From contig VXAZ01005475.1 in NCBI GenBank assembly GCA_013399875.1, forward strand, positions 2,784,845-2,848,844: 64,000 nt of DNA, read 5' to 3'. Of the stretch, positions 10,501 through 23,713 are shown one piece after another (the first letter of the stretch is position 1; the number at the start of each line of letters is the position of its first letter). The notes under the pieces were generated by a model. It did no database searches. It had not been told where the DNA came from and was given only the letters and a program-made list of their open reading frames with translations. A program made the translations under genes and the position numbers. The DNA is from Gymnorhina tibicen. Taxonomy: Eukaryota > Chordata > Aves > Passeriformes > Artamidae.

Positions 10501-13500
10501 AAATGTCTAGAGTTGTTTTCATGGAAATGCAACACAAATTCAACTTTGAACAGAAATGTTTTCATCTCCGAGGAGGGGAAAAAAATCTCCAGTCCTTATT
10601 TCCATAGAAACCATTCTTTCCAGAAGCCCTCAAGATGCTTTCAATAAGGTTCAAGCAGAAATTCTAATGCAATTACTTGCACCTCTTGTAACTGTCCATT
10701 TTCTAGATCTCTTCTTGAATAAAATACTTGTACATACAAAAGCACCTTAGACTCCTTCCCATTCCCTTATTCTCCCAGCTGCCAACATTTTACATCTATT
10801 TCCAAGAGTCACTGTATTTTATCTTTTCCTTGTGTGGATTTCCTAGGGATGACCTTAAACACTCTTTACTCACTTTATAAGCAGACATTCTAAAAATGAG
10901 CTTTTATTTATAAAACTGTTAAGAAAGCATGAATGGTTGTAAGATTGCAAGAGACATTATATTTCTATTAGAAATATTAAATGCTTACATAAAAGTATTT
11001 TTACATAATATCTTCTCCTGTTAAATTGTAGCATATTGTGTTCATGTTGATTGATAAACGTAAGACATATTTTTAAATTAAGACTATGTTTACAATGTCC
11101 CAGAGGTTACAAAACTATCATTTATAACTTGTGAAGAAATATAAACCACACTATTAATTACAGATGAAAATTTGCTCAAAAAAAAAAAAAAGGAGACAAG
11201 AACATGGGAAAAAATGAAAGAAATAGTGAAAATTTTATTTCCACATAGAGATCAGCCTGTGTAGTGAGCTAAACCCCAAATGCAGGGGAGGTGCACAGCA
11301 GGGAAGAACTGAAAAAAATAAAGAAAACCAGACTGAAATAACCTATTTCAGTCAGGGAAAAGTTCAATGTCCTTAACTCAGTTCACTTACTTAAGTGAAC
11401 CTTAACGTTATTTTTTACAGCCTCATCTACTACCTTTAATTAATATGCAATTAATAGAACTTCAAACAAGAACTAACAGATGTGTTAAAATGCCTGGGTT
11501 CAAGTGAGAGATATTACTCCTCTGAAGCCAAGGGAGTTATGACTCATCTGCCTGTTTACACAGAGCCAGGTGGCCATGGAGAAACACTGCAAGGACACCT
11601 AGGGAATCAGAGTTCTAACAGAAAGGTAAGTATCCTCAGTTCGTACCTATGAAGAAATCTATTAAGGACATTAGGTGAGAGAAAATAATTAAAGAAATAC
11701 CTGCAGGTAACACAAGTAACTCCCACATAAGTCAAGCATCTTCCAGAAGAAAACAGCTCCCAGAAATAAGAAAACCAAAACCACACATTTAAACATATGA
11801 GCAGAGCTTTTCTTTTACTCGTTATTCTCTATTTCTATACCCAAGCAATATTCAACACTAAAGAGTCAGGAAAAGAGTTCAGGAGAAGCATTTAGGCACT
11901 CAGAACAAAAGCCGTGAAGGAGCCGATTAGATCAGGCTGAAAAAACCTGACTAGATCTAAAGGGACTCACAGAAAAAGCAGAGCTGGAAAAATGACCAGA
12001 AAGACCATGTGGTATCCCTAAGAAATAAGAATCTGTAGGCTCCCCTCAGACAAAAGTATCTGAAATCACCCAAGGGCTGAACTACAGCTCAAAGCAGTGT
12101 TTCCAGAGCAGGAAACGTAGGTCTGTGTTGCATACCCCAGCGTGCTGATTAAAGGTATGCCGTTGTTTCTGAGCTAGCAAAGGCTAGTAATGTCCTTGTA
12201 GCACTACACAGGCAGCCAAAACTGGTGCTCTTATGTTCATACTATATAAGAGGACTGGCTCCTGGTACATTATTCCTCAAACAGTCCCCACGTATGACAT
12301 AAGGGAGCATTAGGTAGCATGAACCAAAACCATGCCAGAAAATGTTGCTAATAATTAAGCCACAGGCGCTATCAGCAGTGTAGCAGTTGAGCTCACACCC
12401 AGGTCTCGCACTTTTTAACAGTATAAACACAGTCAGACTGTCTCCACCAAACAACTCTGAATTAAAGATTCCTCCTCCCTCCTGAGCCATCACAGTAATT
12501 ACACCAGACTGCAAGGATGTAGAGATGGAGAAGCAGGCTCTCCAACCCCTGCCATCCTCCCACCACCTTGGAACTGGAATATGCAGCTTCCAAACGCACC
12601 AGCACATCTGAGTTACTACAGCTGTGATATTCTCTAACTCGGTATTAATAATGTCAATGTATGATACATGTTACAAAATGTCTGACAACTATTCCTATGT
12701 GTATTTGTGCACAGTATACATTTCTGCTCATCTTTCTGCAATACCGAGCAAGTTGTCTCCCCTCTCCACCTTGCACAAGGACACAGCAGCAGGGATCCTC
12801 TTGGTCCATGGTCCATGTTGGTTCTTGCAGAAAAGAACCTCCTCCCTCTCTGTACACACCCAGCAGGTACTCATAACTGTTACCTAGGCTTCAGACTTGT
12901 TCCTGGCATGAAAGCAGTATTAATTAAAATTCTCTCTCTACAGCAGAAGCACAGGAAAGTGCAGGAATCAGGAGTATTACCACACCTTACAGAAGTTTTC
13001 GGTATCGGTCACGCTGTATAATCTATGTGTACAAGTAGATATGTCAGGAAGACCCTCCTTTTCAATACATTGCTATGCGCTCAAAGACTTTTCTTGCCAA
13101 AGAAACCTCAGCTACAGTGTATCATTATACTTCCAGAATCACTTTTCTTCCCCCCCCCCCAAAAAAAATTAAGACTGGGAGGAGATACCCACCGTAACCT
13201 AGCTGACTTTAAAAGTCGTGCCAGTCCAAAACACAAAACATGCGGGGAAAAAATATAAATTTCTTTACATGAGGCTCCTTTAGACTGCTCAAAACATTAG
13301 CTGTGAATTTGAGAAACTGCTTCCTATTCCTTACATCTATATAAAGGTTACAAAAAAGGCTCCAGACCAGTGTAACAACAGCTAACGCTGGTGTAATTCT
13401 GGAGCACAGTTTCATGAACTCCACAGTGAAAGAAACAAACAGGGCAACAACAGAACAAGTATCTGTTCATACAGGGTGAGTACATAGCAGCAAGAAAAAA

Positions 13501-16500
13501 TTTGAATAAAAGTAAACAAAGACCCCAGAAAATGAAATCTTAGTGGAAGGATCACAACCAAACTTATGAGAAACTATAACGAAGAAATCGTAAGTTACAC
13601 ACTTTGCTTCACACTTGCTCTGCATAAGGATCTAAAAAGTACCTGAAGAGCAGGCTGTGCTGAAAACCCTGCAGGTTTGTAGGCACAATTTTGAATCTAA
13701 AGTAAGAACAAGAAGCCTTCACAATGCCTTGCCTTCACAGACACAGGCTTGATTCAGCTTTCATTTTCATGCAGGTCCTGTGAAAAATAACTGTGCACAC
13801 ATACACAGGCACACAAAATCAAATATTCAGTTTTAAGAGACTTCATGGGTACATTTAGCTCTATTTAGTGGGAGTGAATGCATTCATCAAACAAAATTTT
13901 AAGCTTAAGCCACTTATCCACTAAATTAAACTTTACTGAGCACAGATGTTTAAAATGTTAATAATTTTGTATTTCTTTCTAAGAAAAGCAAAGTTCGCCA
14001 TCAAAGGTAATCAAATTTATGCTGACAGTGATCAAGCACTGAACACAAATAATGCCTTCCACAAACAAATGGAAAGATTTCTCTTCTTGGTCAGTTGTCA
14101 GGAAGACAAATCTTGATAGTCCTTATCAGCATTTCCCTCCAAGAGCAGAAGCCAGGCAACTCCAAGTAGGGATGCCCAAGCTGCATCCTCAAGGCTACAC
14201 GTTGCTAGCCAAGCAACTTTAGCTGGCTCTCAGGCAATTTAGAGCCACCCTCTTTCCCTGTGGTGTCACATTAGTAACTGCTAGCTCTCAGCTTCCTCAT
14301 TTCTCAGGGGCAAAAAGGCCTACAGCTTCACTTGAAAGCACTTTCCAAAAGCAGCAGTATTGGATAGTGCATGTGCAATACAGCTGAATCAGATTTGCTG
14401 AGCATGTGCAGATCCTTTGGCACAGTAAAACCCATTGAACATGCATGGATCAGCAGCACTATACCAATAGACACACATATACTAAATTTGCTCACGCGAC
14501 AGGAGAGGAGGAAGATTTTGGCAGAGAAATCCATGCTGCTACAACAATGTCTTCTGACATAGCCCATTCCCATGAGAAATCAACACTCCACCGTTTTAAA
14601 ACTGCCGTTCTACTAAAAACACAAATCCATACAACGTAATGAAAAACTAGCAATCTTATTTTTTTCAAAACAAATCCTTGAGTGTAGTCAAAGCCTCCAG
14701 TTATACCAGACGACAACACCACGCAACATTATTACTCCTAAAGCCAGAAGTTTCCTTGATGATTAATTAAACAGTTACCATATAGAGTGGGGGGGTTTTA
14801 CAGCCTCCAATAATACACACAAAAAAAAGCATTTAAAGCAAATCAAGTCTGCAAAGTCAACCAATTCAGAACAGGTCAGAATGTCCTAGACTTATGCAAC
14901 TTTCATTCAAACCCATGATACTGCCCTTCCTCACATCACTTCATGATGTATTTTTCCAGAACATCTCTTAAGTGGAACACAAGAAACAGTACTCGGTGAG
15001 TAATGTTCAGTATTTTGCATTTCCTAGCTCTTCACTAAGTGGACATGTGCTTTAATTACTGTTATTAACATACTCAAACTGCTCTGAATATAGGCCCATA
15101 TTGCTAGAAATTACTTGAGTGATTTGCCTGATCATGTGTGACTATGAAAACATAAAATCCCTGTGTTCCTGTTTTCCTTACACAGGTCACAGATATCATC
15201 TGGGTCTCCCAAGCCATAGGAGCCACCGCAGATGGTAACTGAAGCACCTGGTTCATGTCATGACCTGTACAGGGCAGCAAATTCCCTGCAACTAATGTCA
15301 CTTTAAAAACACTGCACACACACACAACTGACTTAAGGAAATATATTTTAAAAATTAGTGATCTTTTAATACTTAAACAACATTGAATTTGAACACTTTT
15401 TAACTAATTTTTATGCAAACACTTTTAGACATATAGTCAGATTTCCTCATAAGTCTTTCTACTACAGTCACTATTATTGCTTAAGTGTTTTGTGGATAGT
15501 AATGACTACTTTCCTATCATCTCTGTGAAGTGCATCACACTCCACCTGCAAATAGAAAATCCAAGACGAATATTACCTGGTAGTTAACTCTCAAATATTA
15601 GAGTCATACAACCTACTTTGGCAGAATTACTTACAACTTCACAAACTCAAACATACGTCACCCTAATTTACATATTTTAATCCCATTTACTTTATTACTT
15701 TTTAAAATAATACCAATATTATAATCATGTTATTCTGCAAAATAATTCCTGGCCTAACGTCTAAAGAAATGTAGTGCTGAGAAGAAAACATGTTTAAAAC
15801 ATCTGGGCATGCCTAGTGTAGCACAACCACATTTTCTCTATGGATGGAAATTAACATCAAGCAACATCATGGCAATATACTTACAAAAGATGATTTATTA
15901 CTCTGGACTGCATGCACACAGTTCTTCTTTGCAAGAACTACATGAAACCTAGATGCCAGACACCTTTGAAAAGCCGTGGTCATGTATGAATAGGCATGAA
16001 TATTATTACCACATACTTTGGATAATGAGAGTAATTGTAAAATGATGTTGTATGACATTACACTGCTGTGCAAAATGAAAAGACAGCACAGGCAAAATAG
16101 GCAAAAAGTGCAACTTGAGTTGACTGGCTTATTTGGCAGTATATTCTTGGCACAAGATTCAAGTACAAAACTCTGAGGAAGCTTGTGTCAAGCATGTTTT
16201 CAGCTGTCGTTCTGAAAGGAGTTGCATGTAACAAATTCAGATCCCTGCATTTCTCACAGTCTGCCACAAAGCTAAGGAGGAGTTTTATTCCTTACCTTTA
16301 TTAACTGCTTTCAGAAAAGCTTATAAGGTGCCTCTATTAAACATTTATAGTTTTGTAACACTGATATATATCATTGCTTCCAAAAACTTCAATGTGTTAG
16401 CTCATATTTAAAAAAAAGAATAGTATTTAAGCAAACAGAACTACACTTCTGTGGAAATATCTTTGGACCATGCCTCTTTTAGAAAGTGCCTGCAATGTTT

Positions 16501-19500
16501 TGGTGAAATGTTAAGACTTTTTAGAACAAAAAGTTAAAAAAAGATCAGATGTGCTTTTCGTTCAATTTTCAAAGGCATTTGAATGCCTTATAACTAAATG
16601 CACAAGGCATAACTAATGGGTCATGTTAATAAATCAAGTTTAGACTACTCCACCAGTCACCTAACCTATTCACTACTGAAGTTACTACAATGAACCCAAC
16701 CTACTGTGACACAATTTCATAATTGTACCATTAATGCTGATTATGTAGACATTTCATCCCATCCTTACTTCCAATCAACAAGGATTCTTTCAAAGGTACT
16801 GGGTAATTTCTACACTAAACTGAATGATTATCCAAGCATCTATCACAATCTCTTGCAGAGAACAAAAGCCAGCATTGCTGCTACAGAGAGGAGTGAGAGC
16901 AATCCAAGACACGGCAATACTATTGTGTATATAAGTCAGTGCTCTGAGCTGAAAACTAGGACAGCTTTGCCTTTCGTTGTCTTGGATTAACAGCTCCACA
17001 GGAATTCAGTACTAGAATCAAGCTTTAGTCTGTCTGCTAATGCACGTAAGTTGTACTTACTGCGAGAATATAATACAACTTACAATCTAACAAGGTTAAG
17101 TGCTACAAATGAAGTGACATTTTTCTGTCTAACAAATCCATTCTGTGTTGGTGACTGCAATTCAGTGTGGATGGTTAACTGTCTAAAATGTATCTCACAA
17201 AGCTGTATCTTGGTACAAAATAATTTCGTAATATTTAACATCTTAATTTCCTGAATTTCTTGATCATGTACATTCTAAGAGTAATAAGAGAGAGACCAAG
17301 AAATGTACATTACAATTACATACACAATGCAAGTTAATGGTTGGAACAAAACGATTGTTATTTCCAATTGAAGTGCAAGGGTCTTGAATGAGGCCCTGGG
17401 CTTTGCAGCAATATATAATAGGCAATTAGGTACAGCAAAACAATTGTCATGGCTTAAAAAAAATAGTGAGTCATGTCTCATACTGGAGTCCCACGCTTCA
17501 TAATGCTTGAGTGGATACCGGCAAAATTCCCCCACCAGTTTCATACCAGCACTACAAATACCAAGGCAGGTTTCTAGCAGGTGACTACAGAGAGCTCTTT
17601 GTCAATCAGTACAGACACAAAAGATATTGGTAACTGTGACAGTTATTGTGGGATTCTGTTTTGAATTCCACCTGTTGGTTTTGCTATGCCTTAAATCATT
17701 TCTCCCTTGCTGGGGGAGGATTTCTGAGTCCTTGCCTGGATTTTGGTCAATTAACAGACATTCAGCCTTCTCTGCTCTCAGATAGTTTATTAAGTCTTAT
17801 CAGAAAAGTTAGAAGTACAGCAGAGGGACGTGCATGCTGAGGAAAATGCGCAGAATGCCACCGAAATCAAGATAACCCGGCGTTTTTAAAGCTAAACAAT
17901 CCAATCGGTGTTTGAAACGACAGATATTTTCATTTTTCTACCAATATTCAACAAATGTTTTTAATACGTCCGCAGGAACTGCAGATTTTTCTATGCAATC
18001 ACTTTAAACAATTTTTCTGCATTAAATGGAGTAGTAAGAAGAAGAACAAGAAGGTTATAGAACAACAACAATCCTCCATTTTGGAGTTTTTGCTTTTTAT
18101 CTATTTGCTACTTTAACAAACCCAACACCTTTATATTTTCACCCTGTGCTACCTTACATAATATTCTATCATCTAGTTCACACCGCAGCAGTGCGTTCAA
18201 CTTCTTCCCAGAGAGTTGGCAGCTTTCTCCATGGACAAAGGTCAAACCCAGTGCTGTCCAGGGGGGTAAAACTCCTTAAAACAGGCAGAGAAATATTCCC
18301 CGCACTCTGGACTCCCACAAGTTATGATCTTTAATTTCTTAATATGGAATTAAGAAATACACTGGACAAATTTTGCTTCTGTGTGACAATAATAAAGATC
18401 AGCATTCCCTTTCTACAGTAAGATAGTCTAAATCATTCTAGTACTTATAAATCACTACCTTTCACTTGAAGGATTCAGAGTATTAATTTCACAAAGGTTG
18501 AAGTTCATTATCTAAGTGACTCAGAATTTCCTCTTTCCATGCCCACAGGCACAAAAATCAGTATCTCTCACTCTAATTGATTCCTATTTCCATGTTATGT
18601 TAGTAGCAAAAATCATGCTGGCATGCTTGGTTCAAGTTTTCCAGGGAGAGGAAAGGATTCAGCTCATCTAGCAAGACCCTTTTTGTCCTCAGTGAGGAGA
18701 AAAACACACATCTTAGAACACAATAAATCCCACTCTCATGCCAATGACAAAAGTAATTTTGAAGATCTCAAACACCTTTTTGTTTCTTGATGCTTTTGAT
18801 AATACATATTTACTCAACTCCCATGTCTTAAATGTCAGTTATTCACAGCTGATAAATTTTTTGCAGTGTACTCATTCAGTACACTGTGCTGCACACAACT
18901 AGCATTCACAGACACTACAATATTTGAAATAAAATGCAAGCACAAAGGAATCAAAGATAACATAAAGCAAAGGATTTAAAACTCTTTCCAAGGTATTGAG
19001 AATGATATTTCTGTATTATTATAGCATAACTGCCAAAAACCAGCCAGTTGTAATTTGAAGGTTTTAATGGATGGAGGACCTATACACGTGTCTCCCATTG
19101 CAAGGCTTTATATTAGCTTTGAATTAATCTTCTCAGCCTTCCCAACTGGCTCTCCAATTTCCCAAGAACACCAGAAGGTGACATACACATCACAACATGC
19201 TACCATGCTCAGATATCACTTCTGTAATGACACAGAGGCTATGTTAACCCTACTGCCACAGGATTACATGAAGAAGGGCATGTATTTGGGGAATATTTTA
19301 GGAGGCCAGATGCACAAACAACTGCATTCCAAGAGGCACATAACCAGCAAACCCGAATGCTTTGATACAAAAGCCTTGCATATGGTGGTTTTTGGCACAG
19401 GTTTTCTGAGTATTAGCTAATAGTAATGTCTTTTCCACATTATGGAACTCAGAAAGTCTTCTAAAAGACTTAAAAATAAATCATCATTAAACAAATTGTT

Positions 19501-21934
19501 CTTTCCAACCAAATCTTGTAGATTTTTTTGATGCAAGCTTTCCTTATAGCAAATAAATACTAACACCATTTTCAATTATGAGATGTTCACTACTTTGAAC
19601 GTATCATTTCTATCCACCTGCAAGAAAGACATTGCTGTGAAATAGTTTTGCAATATTTTCAGTTTTGCCATCTCTGCTAAACAAGAGCTAGATTTCTATA
19701 ATTACGAGACTCCAAAGATTTCTAGTTAAAGTAGAAACTTCAGTAACTTTTAAGCAGTAGTTTTAACTATGCTTGTCCTTAGAATTACAGATTTTTAGAT
19801 CATTTGTAAGAGTTCTAAGCTTACTGATATATGACTTATCACCCTCAGTCTGCATCTCCATACACATCACTAGAGTAGCCCTCAGCTCTGTAACTCACAA
19901 GATTAGAACAACTGAAGGGCAGCATTAAGAATAGGAGGAAAATCAAGCAAGAAAGTCAGACCCAGATATAACACTTGTGTCTGGGAGTGGATTTAATGTT
20001 GATTCACCTGGTGAGGTGTGGCTTTCCACACTATCTTTTGCTGAAGTTAAATAACAAATCCTCTGATTGTAATCGTTTTTCAGTGCTTATAACATTGCCA
20101 GACCTACCATTTTCCATATTGCCAATATAAAATAATTCAGAAGATTATTTCAGTCAAATAGCTCTGCTTCAGGGAAAATACTCAAGTCTGCTATATTTTT
20201 AGATCTACTCTTAAACAAACCTGGTATGTCTGTGCTTTGGATCAAGAACTTCAAATTCAGCCGGAATTTTCAAAAAATGTACATATTGCCTAAGAAAATG
20301 AGAACTGCAACCTCTGACAATACTAAAACAGAACTGAAAAATCAGATTAAGGACTGGAAAGAAAACCTTATTCAGCAACGTATTCTCTCATCAAATATGA
20401 AGTCAATACCGTCTTATTTACCATATTCACAATAATTACGTATTTAAAAATTTCATTAAATGATCATAAGAATGAACAAGTGGGGGGAAATAGCTGTAAC
20501 TACACAAATGTATTTATTCTGCTTAGTACATAGAAGTAAAATATATATTGGTCAATGGCAACTTAAAATGAGTTCTTACATCTACAACATAAGCTCTACT
20601 TGTAAAAAGAGTATTAGTCTTGCATGTAGTAGAATCATAAGGAAATTAAATAATCAAAGCTGAAATAACACTGCTGTCAAATTCTGTTCAAAAGGGGCAA
20701 GTTCTAAGTCTTCTAATAAAAAGTGAGTTGACAGAGCCAGTAATAAACTGATTAAGTGTTAGTAGCTACAACTTTCTAAGGTTCCATCTGTTCTGTACAC
20801 ATGCCACCCTGGGCCTTTGCCAGATCCAAGACCTGCGACTCTCTTCTGTATTGTCAGTAACAGGACACTCCTGCTGTGCTCTGTCAACAAATAAGTAGTG
20901 CCTGTTGGAATACAGAGGCAACAAACTTGGAAACATGTAGGATACAATTAATACAGACAGTTTGATTATCAAATAAAAACTGAGATTGCTGGTCAAGAAG
21001 AATAGAAAATATGGATGGAAAAAAGAGGGCATGGGAATATAGCCAAAACATTATATAATAATACCACCAGGGGAAACTAAAAATGACAACTTTTGGAATA
21101 TCTGCTTGGAGAAGTGAAAACAGAGTGAACACTGTAAGAAACAGTCTAACAAACAACTTGGGAAAAAGCATAAAAACTTTTCAGAATGATGACTCCCAAT
21201 GAATCTGCAAGGACAACAGATCCAGTTATATGAGGCATACTCAGAGGAGACAGTTGCTTTGCAGAAATACTTTTGTTGATGTTCAACATGGAAAAGAATG
21301 GTAAGCGTGTCGTATCAGAGCACTCCCTCTGGAGAAGTGTCTATTTACAGCAGAAGCACTGTTAGAATGTGAAAACAAATTAATAAGATAAATTTTAAAA
21401 TGTTACCTGCCAGAATGAGGCAGTTATTTACTCCTTGAGCTTTGAAGAAACTATTGGTGTTACTGAAAAATGTAATAGCTAAACTACTTGACATCAAATA
21501 TAACTTCTCATTTAAAACTGCCCTAGTACCACAGGGTAACATAAACATCACCCTCAAGAAGATTCTGAAACAGAGAACTATAGAAGAGTAAACTCGGTAT
21601 TTATATTGGATAAAGTGTTGCTAGTAAGTCTAGAACAATTAGGGAATAACTGAGTAAATATGATACCGTGTGGAAGAGTCACCAGGGCATTTGTAGAATA
21701 GTTGCACTTCGCAAATCTAATACAGCTCTTTTAAGTTATAAAAACATGTCCGGGACAGAAATTTGATTGACAGCATAGTGCATTTCAAAGACACCCCCTA
21801 AAGCCTCTTAAAGAAAGTAATCTCCTCTTAGAATAGAAGCAAATTTCCTTCTGTGAATAAATCACTGGTGAAAAGGCAGGAAATAATGGTGGACCCCGAT
21901 GGTCAGCTTTCACAGTGCACAGAATAACCAACCA
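10501..21934. other. Long intronic stretch with only simple runs
   Basis: Apart from the C11-A8 run and an A14 run at 11178-11191, I see no recognisable element. Slightly higher GC occurs at about 11870-12620 and 14100-14340, without identifiable motifs. Old, diverged repeats could be hidden here. Confidence 0.5.
13150..13168. repeat. C11-A8 homopolymer pair
   Basis: Eleven C followed directly by eight A. Likely length-variable and prone to sequencing error. Confidence 0.95.
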
Positions 21935-22625
21935 GAAGAGTGTCATAGGAACCTGTGCTGGAGCCTGTGCTTTTCAATGCATTTGGGGAGGAGATGACCA
22001 CAGATGCTATTCAGAACAGAAAAGATACAAACCAATTGTAAAAACATGCAGGACTCCTTTAGTGGGAGTGACTGGGAGGTAAAACAGGAGATTAAATTTA
22101 ATGTACATAAGCACAGTGTACATAAGTGAAACAAAAGGTGAACATGTTTCTAAATTTACACAGGCATCGACCTCTGAGCTTGTTATTCTCACTCAAAGCT
22201 AACTCCAAAATGTTAAGTCTGATTAGGTATACACAACATAAACAGTAAATTCAGTGCTCAGGAGACAAACAGACAGGTATTAGGAATTATTAGGAACAAA
22301 ACTGAGAACAAAACAAACCCCACCACTAAACCACTCTACGACTGCATGCTGTACTGAATGTTTTATTGGTTCTGTTTTTGGGTACCAAACAAAACAGAGT
22401 CAAACTGGAAAGTATAGAAGGTTATTGAGTAACTCCTGTATGAGGAGTAACCAAGTAAAATATAATTCTTCAGCCTAGGGAACAAGCAGCTGAGAGGAGC
22501 TATCCTCTCTCTGCAGCACGCAGCTACATAAAGAAGAAGCAGTTGTTCCCCATGTCTTCCACTGGGACACCTTGCTGAAATCATATGCAAATAGATAGAA
22601 AGACAGATTCAGGTTTAACAAAAGG
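21935..22625 (+). mobile_element. Ancient CR1-like remnant
   Basis: Scattered but collinear similarity to CR1 ORF2 sense sequence. It includes ctggagcctgtgcttttcaa (GPVLFN region), ggagattaaatttaatgtac, ggttctgtttttgggtacc, aaactggaaagtatagaagg, attcttcagcctaggga and gctgagaggagctat. The order fits a CR1 but divergence is high and no frame survives. Confidence 0.6.
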
Positions 22626-23584
22626 AGACTGATCTTGACATTCCAGGTAATTAAGCTGTAGACTTCCCTGCCCCAGGCTCTTCTCAACGTTAAAAGCAAC
22701 GATGAGCATATGAAAGACTGGGCAAAATTTTACAAGCAAAGTGCATCGAGATCCACCAATCCAGCCATGCCCCCTGTGGTTATGGGTGGCTAGAAAACTA
22801 CCCATGATCACCACGTGCTTGGTTTGTTTGCATGTTTTTCTCCCTGGGCATGTGCTGTTGCCTCTGTTGGAGTCAACAGGCAGAGCTGGATGGCCTCAGT
22901 TTGTACAGCTGGGTTTGTACATGCTGTTAGGTAACAGAAGGAGAAACAAGACTGGTTAAAGAGACTTAGGGCACTCAGGAAAGAGACAGAACATTTGCCA
23001 TAGGTGGTATAGTATGAAGGAGGGGTGTACTGGGCATAATTGGCAATGTTTTGATGTCGGGAGAAAGGACTGCAGGAATGAGTGTGGTCAGGGGATCAGA
23101 GAGCAATAAAAAGAGAGAAAAGGTTTCACAGAGGCAAGGGGTCTTTTCCCTAGGAGTTTTTGTGTTGGTTTCAATCCCAGAATCAGTAATTAGAAGTTAA
23201 TTGACAAAATAAATTAGGAAAGTCTGTCCTGATTTAAAAGTCTACCTCCAATTAATTGAATACTCTAAACCTGTCAGTATTTTTCACTTGTATCTCCCAA
23301 TTTCTCTTCCCCTCACTAAATAGTAAGTTCTATGATTAACATCAAAACTATTACCTTCAAGGCCTCTACAGAAATAGAAGATTCTGTTGTCAGAATCTTT
23401 TGCCTCAGTAGTGTTAAGTTCGAGGAATGGAACCTCATACTCTGTTTTCAGTAATGTGTGAACTCCTGAACTTTAGGGTTTTTTTCATGTAGGATATAAT
23501 CTACTGTTAAGAAGTACAAAGAAGAAGGCTGTATGAGTTTTAAATCTGAGTAAAAAACCAAAATGAACAATGTTAAGATCTCAC
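22626..23584. other. Intronic stretch flanking the PAWR exon
   Basis: Begins where the old CR1 similarity fades. About 22740-23160 is richer in G (for example aaggaggggtgtactgggc) and unidentified. The last ~60 nt before the exon hold the splice donor side. Confidence 0.5.
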
Positions 23585-23713
23585 CTGAAGTAAGTATGAG
23601 CCAGAGGTATCTGCACTGGAGCTCTCATTTTGTATCGTATTCTGTTGGGTAATAGCATCCTCTTTCTTTCGTTCCTTCTGCCCTGCTTCGTCATCTTCAT
23701 ACTCATCGAGGCT
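23585..23713 (-). CDS. PAWR: PAWR (Par-4) second coding exon (C-terminal half of SAC core)
   Basis: This 129-nt exon encodes 43 codons, phase 0 on both sides. The acceptor reads attttag|AGC (exon edge 23713), with a branch-point-like CTGATAAC at 23733-23740. The donor reads CTTCAG|gtgaga (exon edge 23585). The peptide begins SLDEYEDDEAGQKERKKEDA, continues ITQQNTIQNE and ends SGSYLLQ. This is the acidic and charged second half of the SAC domain followed by the linker toward the C-terminal coiled coil. Residues 1-31 complete the SAC core begun in the exon at 63754-64000. Against human Par-4 as I recall it, the first residue is Ser instead of Cys, and the linker after QNE is diverged and one codon shorter. 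The exon is too short and split to be noticed as an open frame; it was recognised from the protein. The exons for the leucine zipper are not in the window. Confidence 0.96.

Larger units (their letters stand above)
1..23584 (-). other. PAWR: PAWR downstream intron, partial (at least 23.6 kb)
   Basis: It begins with donor gtgaga just left of 23585 and runs off the window. I looked on the minus strand for the next Par-4 segments (EPPRTVSGRY-like and the leucine zipper) and found none, so the remaining coding exons should lie left of position 1. A small or diverged exon could have been missed. Confidence 0.8.

Noticed and set aside
1..23584. Remaining PAWR exons (linker and leucine zipper)
   Set aside because: Looked for on the minus strand through their expected peptide motifs; no convincing match with splice sites was found.
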